DNA of 48,714 nucleotides from Bacteroidales bacterium (lineage in GTDB: Bacteria; Bacteroidota; Bacteroidia; Bacteroidales; UBA12077): positions 1-48,714 of the forward strand of contig WTBR01000182.1 of assembly GCA_013138975.1 (NCBI GenBank). The letters are read 5' to 3'. Made by a program: the position numbers and the translations under genes. A model generated the notes under the pieces. That model had not been told where the DNA came from and did no database searches. It saw nothing but the letters and a program-made list of their open reading frames with translations. Shown piece after piece: positions 8,604 to 17,031 of the stretch. Position 1 is the stretch's first letter. Every line of letters begins with the position of its first letter.

Positions 8604-9656
8604 ATGAGATTTAAATTTCCTACAGGCAAATATTACTGGATTTTCTTAGTATTATATATCGTTTTAATTCTGGCGCTTGTACAGGCAGAAAAAGGAAACG
8701 CCAATGCCAATATAAAAAGCATTAGTGATGGTCTTTGGTATTCGGTAGTAACATTAACCACTGTGGGTTATGGTGATTTCTATCCCATAACTCCTATAGG
8801 AAGAGCTTTAGGCTTGATTGTTATTTTTAGTAGCCTTGGCGTGCTGGGCTTCTTAATTGGAAATTTTACAAATATTATTCAAAATCGCATGGAAAAGAAA
8901 AAAAAAGGTTTTTTTGGTACGGATTTCTCAAATCATTTTGTAATAATTGGCTGGGATGATTTTGCAAAAAATGTGGCCGATCAAATTATAAATGCACATT
9001 CGAAAATTGCTATTATTACTGATAATAATGATGACTTAGAACATATCAAGGAACTTTATTCGGATGATCAGGTGTTTGTATTATTTGCCGATTATAAAAA
9101 TATGGAAACACTTACAAAAGTTAATATCTCTGATTCAAATTCTGTATTTATAAACTTTCCAGACGATACAAAATCTCTCATTTATGTTATTAATATTAAA
9201 AAACATTATGATGTAAATGTGGTGGTGGCACTGCAAACTTCCGAGTTAAAAGAAACATTTCATTCGGTTGGTGTAACACATATCATCTCAAAAAACGATA
9301 TCACATCTAAAATGGTTGCCAGTTATATTTTTGAGCCCGATGTTGCCTTATTTACCGAAGACCTGATGGAAACATCTGTAAATGAGGATGATTTTGATAT
9401 AAGCGAATATAAGATTATCGAGGCCAATCCTTATATAGATATGGACTATATGAATGTTTTTATTGATTTAAAAAAGAAATATGACTCCATTCTGTTAGGA
9501 ATTACCAAGATCGATAATAATAAACGAGTGTTAATAAAAAACCCATCAAATGGAGTGAAAATAGAATACAACGACTATATAATACTTATTTCGAACAGTG
9601 ATTCTCAAAAGAAAATAGAGAAAGATTTTGGGATTAAGGAAGGGGTGATTAATTAA
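8604..9656 (+). CDS. Two-TM potassium channel with RCK/TrkA-N domain
   Basis: TM1 (about 11-28), a pore loop with the selectivity filter TTVGYGD (52-58) and TM2 (about 66-90) form a KcsA/MthK-like pore. Residues 110-235 are a TrkA-N (RCK) domain with a Rossmann-type start HFVIIGWDDFAKNVADQ. A C-terminal TrkA-C-like part follows (about 260-345). It would gate K+ flux in response to a nucleotide or ion. It closes the plus-strand stress island, 146 bases after the rhomboid gene, so it may have its own promoter. Confidence 0.87.
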   Translation: MRFKFPTGKYYWIFLVLYIVLILALVQAEKGNANANIKSISDGLWYSVVTLTTVGYGDFYPITPIGRALGLIVIFSSLGVLGFLIGNFTNIIQNRMEKKKKGFFGTDFSNHFVIIGWDDFAKNVADQIINAHSKIAIITDNNDDLEHIKELYSDDQVFVLFADYKNMETLTKVNISDSNSVFINFPDDTKSLIYVINIKKHYDVNVVVALQTSELKETFHSVGVTHIISKNDITSKMVASYIFEPDVALFTEDLMETSVNEDDFDISEYKIIEANPYIDMDYMNVFIDLKKKYDSILLGITKIDNNKRVLIKNPSNGVKIEYNDYIILISNSDSQKKIEKDFGIKEGVIN

Positions 9657-9661
9657 TGTTT

Positions 9662-9790
9662 GTCCATAAAGTCCGACTTCTTCGTTACGCTCGCCCTACA
9701 ATTGGTCATTTACAAAAGTAAACTCCCAATTCCAGGACTTTACAAGCCTTGAATTCAAACTTTATGAATCAAACACGAAACTTTATAGAC
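9662..9790 (-). repeat. Structured intergenic element, copy A
   Basis: Read on the minus strand, this roughly 129-base element has an outer stem (gtctataaagt with actttatggac), an inner stem (aattgg with ccaatt), a small central hairpin (tttac-tttt-gtaaa) and, after the inner stem, gagcgtaacgaag. Copy B at 12898-13022 shares the core GGAGTTTACTTTTGTAA and the gagNgtaacgNag segment, but its stems have different sequences that still pair. The rest of the 9657-9972 gap holds no gene. Confidence 0.65.
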
Positions 9791-9912
9791 AGGCTCTAAT
9801 TAATGTCAGCAAGAAAATAGCCTTTTTTACAAAGACTATTTAGCACAATAAATTAAGCGAGAAACACTTGATATAGAAATTCTAAATCGTATCATTAAAA
9901 ACAGATATAAAG

Positions 9913-9944
9913 AATGCACAAACGAAATTGCTTGTGCATTTTTT
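9913..9944 (+). terminator. Bidirectional-looking terminator between convergent genes
   Basis: aatgcacaa (9913-9921) and ttgtgcatt (9932-9940) form a perfect 9-bp stem with a 10-base loop, followed by TTTT on the plus strand. On the minus strand the stem is followed by ctttatatc, a weaker tail. It lies between the channel gene ending at 9656 and the ligase gene whose stop codon is at 9973, so it probably serves the minus-strand ligase gene, the plus-strand transcript, or both. Confidence 0.7.
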
Positions 9945-9972
9945 GGATGTCTTAAAGAAGACTTTTTAAATA

Positions 9973-11277
9973 TTACTTTTTCCTTTTATCAATAAACACA
10001 ACCGGTTTACGTTTCAACTCAGGAAATTTAACCTGATTAATTGATTCTTTCGACTCGAACTGAATGGTAGGAGCAACTCTTAATTTTGCCCGGAAATGAT
10101 CTTTAATGTATTTCTCGAAATTTTCAGGTGTATGGCCGTTTGTTGCAATACGAATTAATATATCATCAGTGCCAATTTGGTTTGTCGATACTTCAATAAT
10201 GTAGTTTTCTACATAATCCATATCGTTCAGAATATCATACAATGCAGGAGGATATAAGGTTGTCCCTTTATATTTTATCATTTCGTTTTTACGACCAATT
10301 ACCGGGCCTAAACGCATTGAACTTCTTCCACATTTACATAATTCGGTATGATGTTCAACCACATCTCCTGTTTTAAATCGTATTAATGGCATTCCTTCAA
10401 CACCAAGTGTTGTAATAACCAACTCACCGGGTTCGCCTTCTGCTACCGGATTATTATATTCATCAACAAATTCAACAATTAATAATTCGGGGCGATGATG
10501 TCCACCAATACCATGTCCACACTCTGCAAAAGCAGCACCCATTTCTGTTGACGCATAGGTCGAATATAGTTTAATATCCCATTTATCTTTTATTCGTTGC
10601 CCAAGCGTATTTAAAGTGAAATCGGAGTTCCTTAAGGATTCTCCAATACAAACGGCCTTTTTAATGCTTGAGTTTTTATAATCTATTCCGTTTGCTTCGG
10701 CATATTCGATGAGTTTAAGAATAAACGATGGCACAGCAATTAATGCATTTGGTTTAATTCTTCGAATAGTATCCCATTGCAGTTCAATCATTCCATTTCC
10801 AACCCGAACCATTCCAGCACCCATTTTTTTAATTCCTAAGAAATAAGCCAATCCCGCCATAAATCGACGATCAAGTGTTACCATTAATTGGTAAATATCA
10901 TCCGAATTTCCATCGGAGCATTTAAAAGAAATACATTCATTGTAGGCCAAACGTTCTAAATCGGCGTCGGTCATTGCAAATGTTACAGGATCGCCAAGCG
11001 TTCCAGAAGTAGTAATGTAATCAACTATTTTACGGCGATCAACACAAATAAAATCATCGTTCTGTTCGTATAAATCATCTTTTGTTGTAAAAGGTAAATT
11101 CTGAAGATCATCAATTGTTTTAATATCATTAATATTGATATTATTCTCTTTAAAAAGATCAGAATAAAACTTTGAGTTTTTATTTACATATTGTAATAAT
11201 TCACTCAATTTTTCTTCTTGATAAGTGTTAATTTCTTTCGTCGAGCGAAAGTCAATATCTTCTGGGAATATATTCAT
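9973..11277 (-). CDS. Phenylacetate-CoA-ligase-family AMP-forming ligase
   Basis: The 434-residue protein has the ANL adenylation signatures: TTSGTLGDP (89-97, the P-loop-like motif), YSTYASTEMGAAFAEC (the A5-like region), TGDVVEH, and a PaaK-type CxCGR element (CKCGRSSMRLGPVIGRKNEMI) followed by a C-terminal lid domain. The length is normal for PaaK-like enzymes. It would activate a carboxylic acid, probably aromatic, to an acyl-CoA. It stands alone between repeat-rich gaps. A partial copy lies at 238-480. The pigment cluster in this window lacks its own aryl-acid ligase, so this enzyme is a possible but unproven activator of 4-coumarate. Confidence 0.85.
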   Translation of the reverse strand: MNIFPEDIDFRSTKEINTYQEEKLSELLQYVNKNSKFYSDLFKENNININDIKTIDDLQNLPFTTKDDLYEQNDDFICVDRRKIVDYITTSGTLGDPVTFAMTDADLERLAYNECISFKCSDGNSDDIYQLMVTLDRRFMAGLAYFLGIKKMGAGMVRVGNGMIELQWDTIRRIKPNALIAVPSFILKLIEYAEANGIDYKNSSIKKAVCIGESLRNSDFTLNTLGQRIKDKWDIKLYSTYASTEMGAAFAECGHGIGGHHRPELLIVEFVDEYNNPVAEGEPGELVITTLGVEGMPLIRFKTGDVVEHHTELCKCGRSSMRLGPVIGRKNEMIKYKGTTLYPPALYDILNDMDYVENYIIEVSTNQIGTDDILIRIATNGHTPENFEKYIKDHFRAKLRVAPTIQFESKESINQVKFPELKRKPVVFIDKRKK

Positions 11278-11442
11278 GCTTGTATAATTTTAAACAAAAC
11301 CCAAATTTAATATCTTAAACTTAAAAGTATTAAGAAATAGGAAACTAATTTGTATAAAAAATTAAAGAATACTAAAGAAACAAAAACATAATAAATTATT
11401 GCAGAATTGAAGCTTATTAGAAAGGGATTAAAAACGCACATA

Positions 11443-11504
11443 TTTCGACAAGCTCAATATGACAATTTGCTGTACTACAGATTGTCACGCTGAACCTTTC
11501 GAAG
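11443..11504. repeat. REP-like palindrome, degraded copy
   Basis: ttcgacaagctcaatatgaca and tgtcacgctgaacctttcgaa match the palindrome at 5753-5814 with several substitutions, so the arms no longer pair fully. It is of the same family and similar arm spacing. Confidence 0.8.
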
Positions 11505-11552
11505 AGACAATACATTTTATACTACATAATCAGTAAGTGATTTTTTATTCCC

Positions 11553-11850
11553 TTTTTATTCCTCGATTAGATTGAATAAGTTTTAATTTAGTATCTGAAC
11601 TTAAAGCAATGGACAAACTTGGAATATTAAACTTTAAACCTGAAACTAGTTTCTAAAAGCCGTGCCACAACTTGCGAATTTTAGATTTCAAGTTTCAAAT
11701 TTCAGAAAGCAAGTCACAATACATTTGTTTGCGAACTATAAATTATTAGTTATTCGCTTTTGATTCCTCGATTAGACTGAAAAAGTTTTGGTTTAGTATC
11801 TGAACTTCAAACAATGGAAAAACCTGAAACTTTAAACCTGAAACCTGAAA
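11553..11850. repeat. Pair of direct repeats about 95 bases long
   Basis: Copy 1 (11553-11648) and copy 2 (11757-11850) share the order ttcctcgattaga, ctgaa/ttgaa, agtttt, ttagtatctgaactt, caatgga, then ttaaacctgaaac. The two copies are about 200 bases apart and have diverged by substitutions and small gaps. No reading frame is conserved. Confidence 0.75.
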
Positions 11851-11864
11851 CTTGAAACTATCTT

Positions 11865-12740
11865 CTATTTCGCTTTTTTCTTATAATAAGCCGCTTTTTG
11901 TTTATCATCGTAACGGGTGTAAATTTTTCCTAAGTACTTTGCATATTCTTTTTTAGGATTAATTTTATATAACCTTAAGAAGTAAGTTCTTGATTTTTTA
12001 AAATTGGGCCATACTTGTTCTAAGGCTTTTAATAATTTTTTATACTGACTGGAAGTTTTCTTTTTCTTATACGCATTCATTTCTGTTACGTAGAGATTTT
12101 CCGCTCTCCAGAAATACTTTTCGGCATAATATTCCAGTACTGTAATATTGTTTGTTTCTAGTTTTAGAATTTGTTTTGCAAGCTTGTCACATTCTGCTGT
12201 TTTATCCAGGTTTTTATTAATTATAAGGTAATTTGCCAGTACATTTACATTTGTTTGTGCTTGATTTTCAATACTTGGCCAAAGCGCTACACCTAATTCC
12301 CAGTTTTCGCTTTCCACGTAAGTTTCAAGTAAACGAGCACTAATAGAGTTAATATTTTCTCCTTGTGGATATTTTTCCCGATACATTTCGAGTGTAGTAA
12401 TTTCTTTAGATAAATTATCTACGCTTCCGTATACTATGGCTAATGCTTCATACATCTCGGGAGATGAGTATCCGCTTGCTTTTGCTTGTTCAAGATAATA
12501 TCTGGCCATATCAACATCATCCAATGCTAATGCAGATTTACCTGCTCCAACATAAACAGGGGCTTTAGTTCTACTGCCTTTGCTTTCGATAATTTGTTCC
12601 CAATAGTTAAGAGCAGCTTCGTAATTCTCAGACTGGTAAAATGCCTCTCCCTCGCTTGATTTGGTACTGTTTAAACTACTTGAGCACGATTGTAATATAA
12701 GGATTATGAATAGTATTGAAATGCTTACGAAATTTTTCAT
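11865..12740 (-). CDS. TPR-repeat lipoprotein
   Basis: The 291-residue protein begins with a signal sequence ending in the lipobox-like LILQSC, with C19 as the lipid-modified residue. It should sit in the outer or inner membrane facing the periplasm. At least three TPR-like helical pairs follow, seen in SEGEAFYQSENYEAALNYWE and GAGKSALALDDVDMARYYLE. The C-terminal third is Lys/Tyr-rich. TPR lipoproteins act as scaffolds in envelope complexes; no partner is encoded next to it. It stands alone, with long gaps on both sides. Confidence 0.75.
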   Translation of the reverse strand: MKNFVSISILFIILILQSCSSSLNSTKSSEGEAFYQSENYEAALNYWEQIIESKGSRTKAPVYVGAGKSALALDDVDMARYYLEQAKASGYSSPEMYEALAIVYGSVDNLSKEITTLEMYREKYPQGENINSISARLLETYVESENWELGVALWPSIENQAQTNVNVLANYLIINKNLDKTAECDKLAKQILKLETNNITVLEYYAEKYFWRAENLYVTEMNAYKKKKTSSQYKKLLKALEQVWPNFKKSRTYFLRLYKINPKKEYAKYLGKIYTRYDDKQKAAYYKKKAK

Positions 12741-12897
12741 GTTTGTGTGTTTTTGTAAGTGAGCAAAAATAAGATAATTTTTCTAAAATCGAACTTTAAA
12801 TGATGGAACCCAGATAAAGCTTATCTATGCTAAAGTATTCGTTTGAAGAAGGTGACCCAAAAGTAAGAAAGTGTCAGCAATAAAACTGCTTTTTTTC

Positions 12898-13022
12898 AGT
12901 CTTTGATAAGAAAGCGTCAAAGACAAGGCTTTCGAAGTGTTGGAAACCAAGGAGTTTACTTTTGTAAGTGACTGTTTTCAACACGAGAGTAACGCAGTAT
13001 TTGGCGTTTTCTTGCGAAGACT
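12898..13022 (+). repeat. Structured intergenic element, copy B
   Basis: The outer arms agtctttgataagaaagcg (12898 onward) and the strand ending cgaagact (13000-13022) are imperfect inverted complements. The inner stem is gtgttg (12937-12942) with caacac (12979-12984). Within it lies the core GGAGTTTACTTTTGTAA, 12951-12967, shared with copy A at 9662-9790, and gagagtaacgcag follows the inner stem as in copy A. Confidence 0.65.
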
Positions 13023-13031
13023 AAGTTAAGC

Positions 13032-13078
13032 TATACCACAAAGAGGCACAAAGGATACACAAAGTTTCACAAAGACAT
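13032..13078 (+). repeat. Dispersed accacaaag-type repeat
   Basis: This stretch contains gctataccacaaag followed by caaaggatacacaaag and tttcacaaag. The complement of gctataccacaaag recurs at about 28300-28314, within a similar run of ctttgtg units. Such runs are common intergenic filler in Bacteroidota genomes. Confidence 0.65.
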
Positions 13079-13277
13079 ATTGGACACTTTTTTAAAACTC
13101 AACTTAAAATATATAGAATGCGAATGCTATTGATCTTTGCAAACTTAAGATTCGTGTTTTTGATGTTTAATAATATACATATTAAAAATAAACAGTACCA
13201 AATCTTGTAATTTGCAGCTTTTTATCTATTTTCATGTTTTAAAAAATAGCTTAACAGACCATTAACACAATAAATAC

Positions 13278-15815
13278 ATGGCTACGGAAAAATTCAGAGA
13301 GAAAGTAGAACAAGAATTAAAGAACCTTGATAGAGAGCAAGTGGTACAATTTGCCTGGCGTTGTGCTATGCGCGCTTTGCCTTATTTGGGTATGGATGGA
13401 AATTTTAATTTTTGGAATAATAAGGACAAACAAAAGCATATTTATGCAATTTTGAATGCAATGGATTTTGTCGCCGCTGCCTTTACTGCCTCCGTCTCCG
13501 ACGACAATGCCACCGCCGCCTCCGACGTCGTCGACAATGCCACCGCCACCGCCGCCTCCGACGTCGTCGACAATGCCTCCGCTTCCTTCGCCTCTTACGC
13601 CTCTGCCTACGCCTCTATCGCCTTTTCCACTTCTAATAATGTCGCTTACATTTACGCCGCTTACGCCGCCGAAGGCGCTGCTTCCGCAGATCAACTAAAT
13701 TTGAAGCCTGTTATTTTACAAGATATTAAATCAATTTATGTGGGGGGGAGGCAAATTATTTCAGCAGCTATATATGGCCAAATATGGGATAATTTTCAAA
13801 AAGCATTGAAGGACGAAGGATGTACATATTGGGCTAAATTGTACCAGGAAATATTTGATAATAATTTTGAAATGGATCGTGAGGCACTTGGTAGGCGTAT
13901 GAATGTTCCAGAAGAAATTCGAAAGCAAGGAGCTGCTGCTGTTGGAAATTATTTGGAGGAATTGGAAAAAGGTGCTACACGATTAAATGAAGCTCGTATT
14001 ATAATATTGGGTGATAAAGGGGCAGGTAAAACATGCATAGCAAGAAGATTGGTTGATCCAAATGCTAAAATGACAACAGACGATGAAAGTACAGCAGGAG
14101 TTGATACTTCCCTTTGGAAACCGAAGAAAGAAAATATAAATGTGCGTATTTGGGATTTTGCAGGGCATACGGTTACGCACGCTGTACATCAATTTTTCTT
14201 ATCGGAACGTTGCCTCTATCTTTTAATATATGATGGTAGAACAGAAGAGAGAAATAGATTGGAATACTGGCTGAACCATATGAAAAATTATGGAGGGAAT
14301 TCAAAAGCCATAATTTTGGTAAACGAACGCGACCGGCATAGTGTAGATATTAAAATTAATAATTTAAAAGAAAAATACCCCATTGAAGCAGTTTATCGCT
14401 TTTCAATTAAAGATAATAAAACAAAATTGGAGTCTTTTCGCAAGGATGTGGTCGAGTATATAAAAAGTAATCCTTCATGGGAGAAACAAGAAATTCCAAC
14501 AAGTTATTACCAGGTAAAGGAAGATTTAGAAAAACTATTTATTAATGGTAACAAGAATAATGAACATATCAAAAAAGATAAATTTGACAGGATTGCTAAA
14601 AAATACAATGTAGAAAATATTGATAAATTATTGGAAGGCTTACATTCTTTAGGAGTAAGTTTATGGTATAAGGATATGGATAAGTTTGATACACTTATTC
14701 TGAATCCTGAGTGGATAAGTCATGGAGTGTATAAAATTATTAATTGGATAAATGAAGAAAAAAGGCATGATATAAGTTTAAAGGATTTTATAAAGGTTTA
14801 TGACAAAGATGCAAAACGTTATCCTAAGGACAAACATGAATTTTTATTTAATTTAATGAAGCATTACGAACTGGCCTTTGAAACAGATAAAAAGAAATGT
14901 TTAATTATACCCCATTTATTAAATGAAGACCGTCCAGTAGACTTACCTGATTTTCCTGTGGGTGATAGTTTAATGTTACGTTATGCTGCTGAGCAAGCTT
15001 TGCCTTCAAATACCATTTCGCGTTTTATTGTACGACATAATGAGGAAATAAAAAAGGAAAATAAAAAGTATATAGTTTGGAGATATGGAGTGGTCTTGGA
15101 AGATGGTAAAGGCAGTGAGGCACTTGTAAGGGAAGATGATAGGACAATTAGTGTTTCAGTAAAAGGAAAGGACAAAACAAATTACATAAGTACTTTAAGA
15201 GAAACCCTAAACGATATTTTTAATACTTACATAAGTGAAAAACCTGAATTGCAGTATAAGATTGTGCGCTTTGGGGAAATTCCTGATACTAATGAATTAT
15301 GGTTGCCGGATAGGAAAATAAAGAATCTTTATGGAAAGGATAAGCCATATTATGACGATGAAACAGATCAGGACATCTCCATGGGAGGTGTAGTTACTAC
15401 ATATAATATAAATGCTCCAAATACTACAATTGTCGGGCATGATATTGATAACTCAACTCATAATACTTTTAACTTTAAAGATTGTAATATTGGTTTGCAG
15501 GGCAATTTAAATGAATTGGCTCAAAAGCTAACAGAAAGTGGTAATAGTGAAGATGCAAATGAACTGGAAAATACAGCTAAAGCTTTTAAAGCGATAAAGG
15601 ATTGTGAGAATAAAGAAGAAATTAAGGAAACTGGCATAGGCAATAGATTAAAACGAATGGTAGAGGAATTAGGTGATGAAGGTTCTAAACTGCATAAAAC
15701 CGTTAAAGGAATTAAACACGGTATTGGCATAGCACAAGATATTGCCAAAACTTATAATGATATTGCTCAATGGGCTGGATTGCCGCAGGTACCTAAGCCA
15801 TTTTTGAAGAAGTAA
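13278..15815 (+). CDS. ROCO-type GTPase with N-terminal Ala-rich repeat module and C-terminal effector-like domain
   Basis: The 845-residue protein starts with a helical module (about 1-65, AWRCAMRALPYLG and QKHIYAILNAMDF). A low-complexity Ala/Ser/Asp block follows (about 65-138) with two copies of AASDVVDNA. A Roc GTPase domain starts near 238: P-loop GDKGAGKT (245-252), switch-II DFAGH, and NERD in place of NKxD. A COR-like dimerisation region follows (about 430-690). The last 150 residues comprise a short beta-rich stretch (NTTIVGHDIDNSTHNTF) and helices ending GLPQVPKPFL. There are no leucine-rich repeats. Bacterial ROCO and STAND-like proteins with such modules are often linked to conflict or defence roles; here that is inference. 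The repeat block is markedly GC-rich against an AT-rich genome. Confidence 0.8.
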   Translation: MATEKFREKVEQELKNLDREQVVQFAWRCAMRALPYLGMDGNFNFWNNKDKQKHIYAILNAMDFVAAAFTASVSDDNATAASDVVDNATATAASDVVDNASASFASYASAYASIAFSTSNNVAYIYAAYAAEGAASADQLNLKPVILQDIKSIYVGGRQIISAAIYGQIWDNFQKALKDEGCTYWAKLYQEIFDNNFEMDREALGRRMNVPEEIRKQGAAAVGNYLEELEKGATRLNEARIIILGDKGAGKTCIARRLVDPNAKMTTDDESTAGVDTSLWKPKKENINVRIWDFAGHTVTHAVHQFFLSERCLYLLIYDGRTEERNRLEYWLNHMKNYGGNSKAIILVNERDRHSVDIKINNLKEKYPIEAVYRFSIKDNKTKLESFRKDVVEYIKSNPSWEKQEIPTSYYQVKEDLEKLFINGNKNNEHIKKDKFDRIAKKYNVENIDKLLEGLHSLGVSLWYKDMDKFDTLILNPEWISHGVYKIINWINEEKRHDISLKDFIKVYDKDAKRYPKDKHEFLFNLMKHYELAFETDKKKCLIIPHLLNEDRPVDLPDFPVGDSLMLRYAAEQALPSNTISRFIVRHNEEIKKENKKYIVWRYGVVLEDGKGSEALVREDDRTISVSVKGKDKTNYISTLRETLNDIFNTYISEKPELQYKIVRFGEIPDTNELWLPDRKIKNLYGKDKPYYDDETDQDISMGGVVTTYNINAPNTTIVGHDIDNSTHNTFNFKDCNIGLQGNLNELAQKLTESGNSEDANELENTAKAFKAIKDCENKEEIKETGIGNRLKRMVEELGDEGSKLHKTVKGIKHGIGIAQDIAKTYNDIAQWAGLPQVPKPFLKK
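13470..13690 (+). repeat. GC-rich in-frame repeat block within the ROCO gene
   Basis: A 27-base unit beginning gccgcctccgacgtcgtcga occurs exactly at 13515-13541 and again at 13551-13577, 36 bases apart, so the reading frame is kept. The flanking sequence is built from GCC, TCC, GAC and TAC codons. This is far more GC-rich than the gene on either side and uses C in the third position almost throughout. Confidence 0.85.
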
Positions 15816-16173
15816 GGAGAATAAAAGCGAAGAGTTTTAAACTCAATAATCGTTGGTTGTTTGCGCCCCATAGATCAATGGAACGTCGGTAAAATTGCTG
15901 AATTTAAAAAACGAAAACTGTTTGATCGTAAATTAGAAAATTGCAATTTTGCAGAAAATAAAATACAGAATAAAGTTCTTGCACTTTAGTAATATATTTT
16001 ATTTGAAAATTTCAAATCAAAAAAAACTCAAAAAAATTCAAAACTCAAATTCTACACCCTATTAGGTTGTTGAAGATTGATTAATAATTATTTATATGTT
16101 CGGTAATTATATTCTGGATATTGTAAATTATTTTTAATCTAATAACTAGTAAATAATATTAAAATTTTAAGTT
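15816..16173. other. Intergenic region without visible gene
   Basis: These 358 bases lie between the ROCO gene and the DUF2721 gene. I see no coding frame, hairpin terminator or clear promoter match, only AT-rich sequence with runs of aaactcaaa near 16015-16050. Confidence 0.5.
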
Positions 16174-16638
16174 ATGGAATATTCAATTGTAAAAGTTATA
16201 CAAGCGATGTTGGCTCCAGGTTTAATGATCTCGGCTTGTGGATTATTAATTCTTGGAATGAATAATAAATACTCAATCGTAGTAAATCGAATTCGTTTAT
16301 TAAACGATGAAAATCGAAAGATTCAACATTTAGAGAATAAAAAGGAAGATGACGTAAAACGAGAAAAGAATATTCGTGTGCAAATTGATAAATTAAACGA
16401 CCGAGTTCGGATTGTTCGTGATGCTGTTTTTGCATATTCATTTGCAGTTGCTTGTTTTATAATTGCATCGCTAAGTATTGGAATTAATTTGTTTGCAAAA
16501 TCAAGCGTAGTCGAGTTTTTTAGTTTAATCTTTTTTTTAATCGGAATGTTAACTGTTCTTATAGGCGTTATTTTTGCGGCTAACGAAAGTTTAAAAGGAT
16601 ATAAGATTGTTCGTATTGAAATTGAAGAATTAGCCTGA
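16174..16638 (+). CDS. DUF2721 membrane protein
   Basis: The 154-residue protein has three membrane segments (about 8-28, 87-107 and 115-137). A charged coiled coil of about 50 residues lies between the first and second. The N-terminal pattern MLAPGLMISACGLLILGMNNKYSIVVNRIRLL is the DUF2721 signature. The family's function is unknown. It stands alone between two repeat-bearing gaps. Confidence 0.8.
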   Translation: MEYSIVKVIQAMLAPGLMISACGLLILGMNNKYSIVVNRIRLLNDENRKIQHLENKKEDDVKREKNIRVQIDKLNDRVRIVRDAVFAYSFAVACFIIASLSIGINLFAKSSVVEFFSLIFFLIGMLTVLIGVIFAANESLKGYKIVRIEIEELA

Positions 16639-17031
16639 GAATTGGTGGGTTTTTAAAGCAAAGTTTAATTGATTATCCAGACAAAATAGCATATGTATTT
16701 TTTTTTACCCTTTAAAATAGCCTTCGAGCAATAGGCACAAGTATCAAGATATAAGATACAAGATTTTGATTTAATTTCACGAATAAAAATTTAATTTTAA
16801 AGGATAGGAGTTTAAGTTTTAACACTTTGAGTTTAATAGTAATTCAATTCAGAGCTATTTTGTTTTGTAGCCTTCGAGAACCTCAGGCTACAGGGTTTGT
16901 GCAAACTTTTTAAGATGCAATTAAATTTTACGAACAAAAATTTAATTTCAAAGGATAAGAGTTTCAAATTTACACCTTAGTTTAATAGTGCTTCAACTTG
17001 GAACATTAAACTAGAAACTTGGAACTATTTT
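16639..17031. other. Convergent intergenic region with direct repeats
   Basis: No gene is seen in these 393 bases between the convergent DUF2721 gene and the end of the pigment operon. Two related segments of about 80 bases (16776-16853 and 16929-17008) share acgaaNaaaaatttaatttNaaaggata and agtttaatagt. The sequence tagccttcgag occurs at 16720 and 16869. No strong intrinsic terminator for the operon is visible. Confidence 0.55.

Larger units (their letters stand above)
11278..11864. other. Repeat-filled intergenic region
   Basis: No gene is seen in these 587 bases. The region contains a degraded REP-like palindrome (11443-11504), two direct copies of a roughly 95-base segment (11553-11648 and 11757-11850) and a run of degenerate tttaaacctgaaac units near 11830-11850. 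Confidence 0.7.
12741..13277. other. Intergenic region upstream of the ROCO gene
   Basis: These 537 bases hold no gene. They contain structured element copy B (12898-13022) and, directly after it, a dispersed accacaaag-type repeat (about 13032-13078). The last 180 bases before the ROCO start are AT-rich and should hold its promoter, though I see no full TTTG-N19-TAnnTTTG match. Confidence 0.6.

Noticed and set aside
11553..11850. Direct repeats considered as a CRISPR array
   Set aside because: There are only two long, diverged copies with no regular spacers and no cas genes.
13456..13698. A proline-rich reading frame over the GC-rich block of the ROCO gene, and an alanine/glycine-rich frame on the other strand
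   Set aside because: Both arise from the biased codons of the real frame; neither has a start region or any conserved domain, and the ROCO frame continues through.
16720..17031. Search for an intrinsic terminator of the long minus-strand operon
   Set aside because: Only direct repeats of tagtttaatg and gttccaag type were found; no stable stem followed by a T run.
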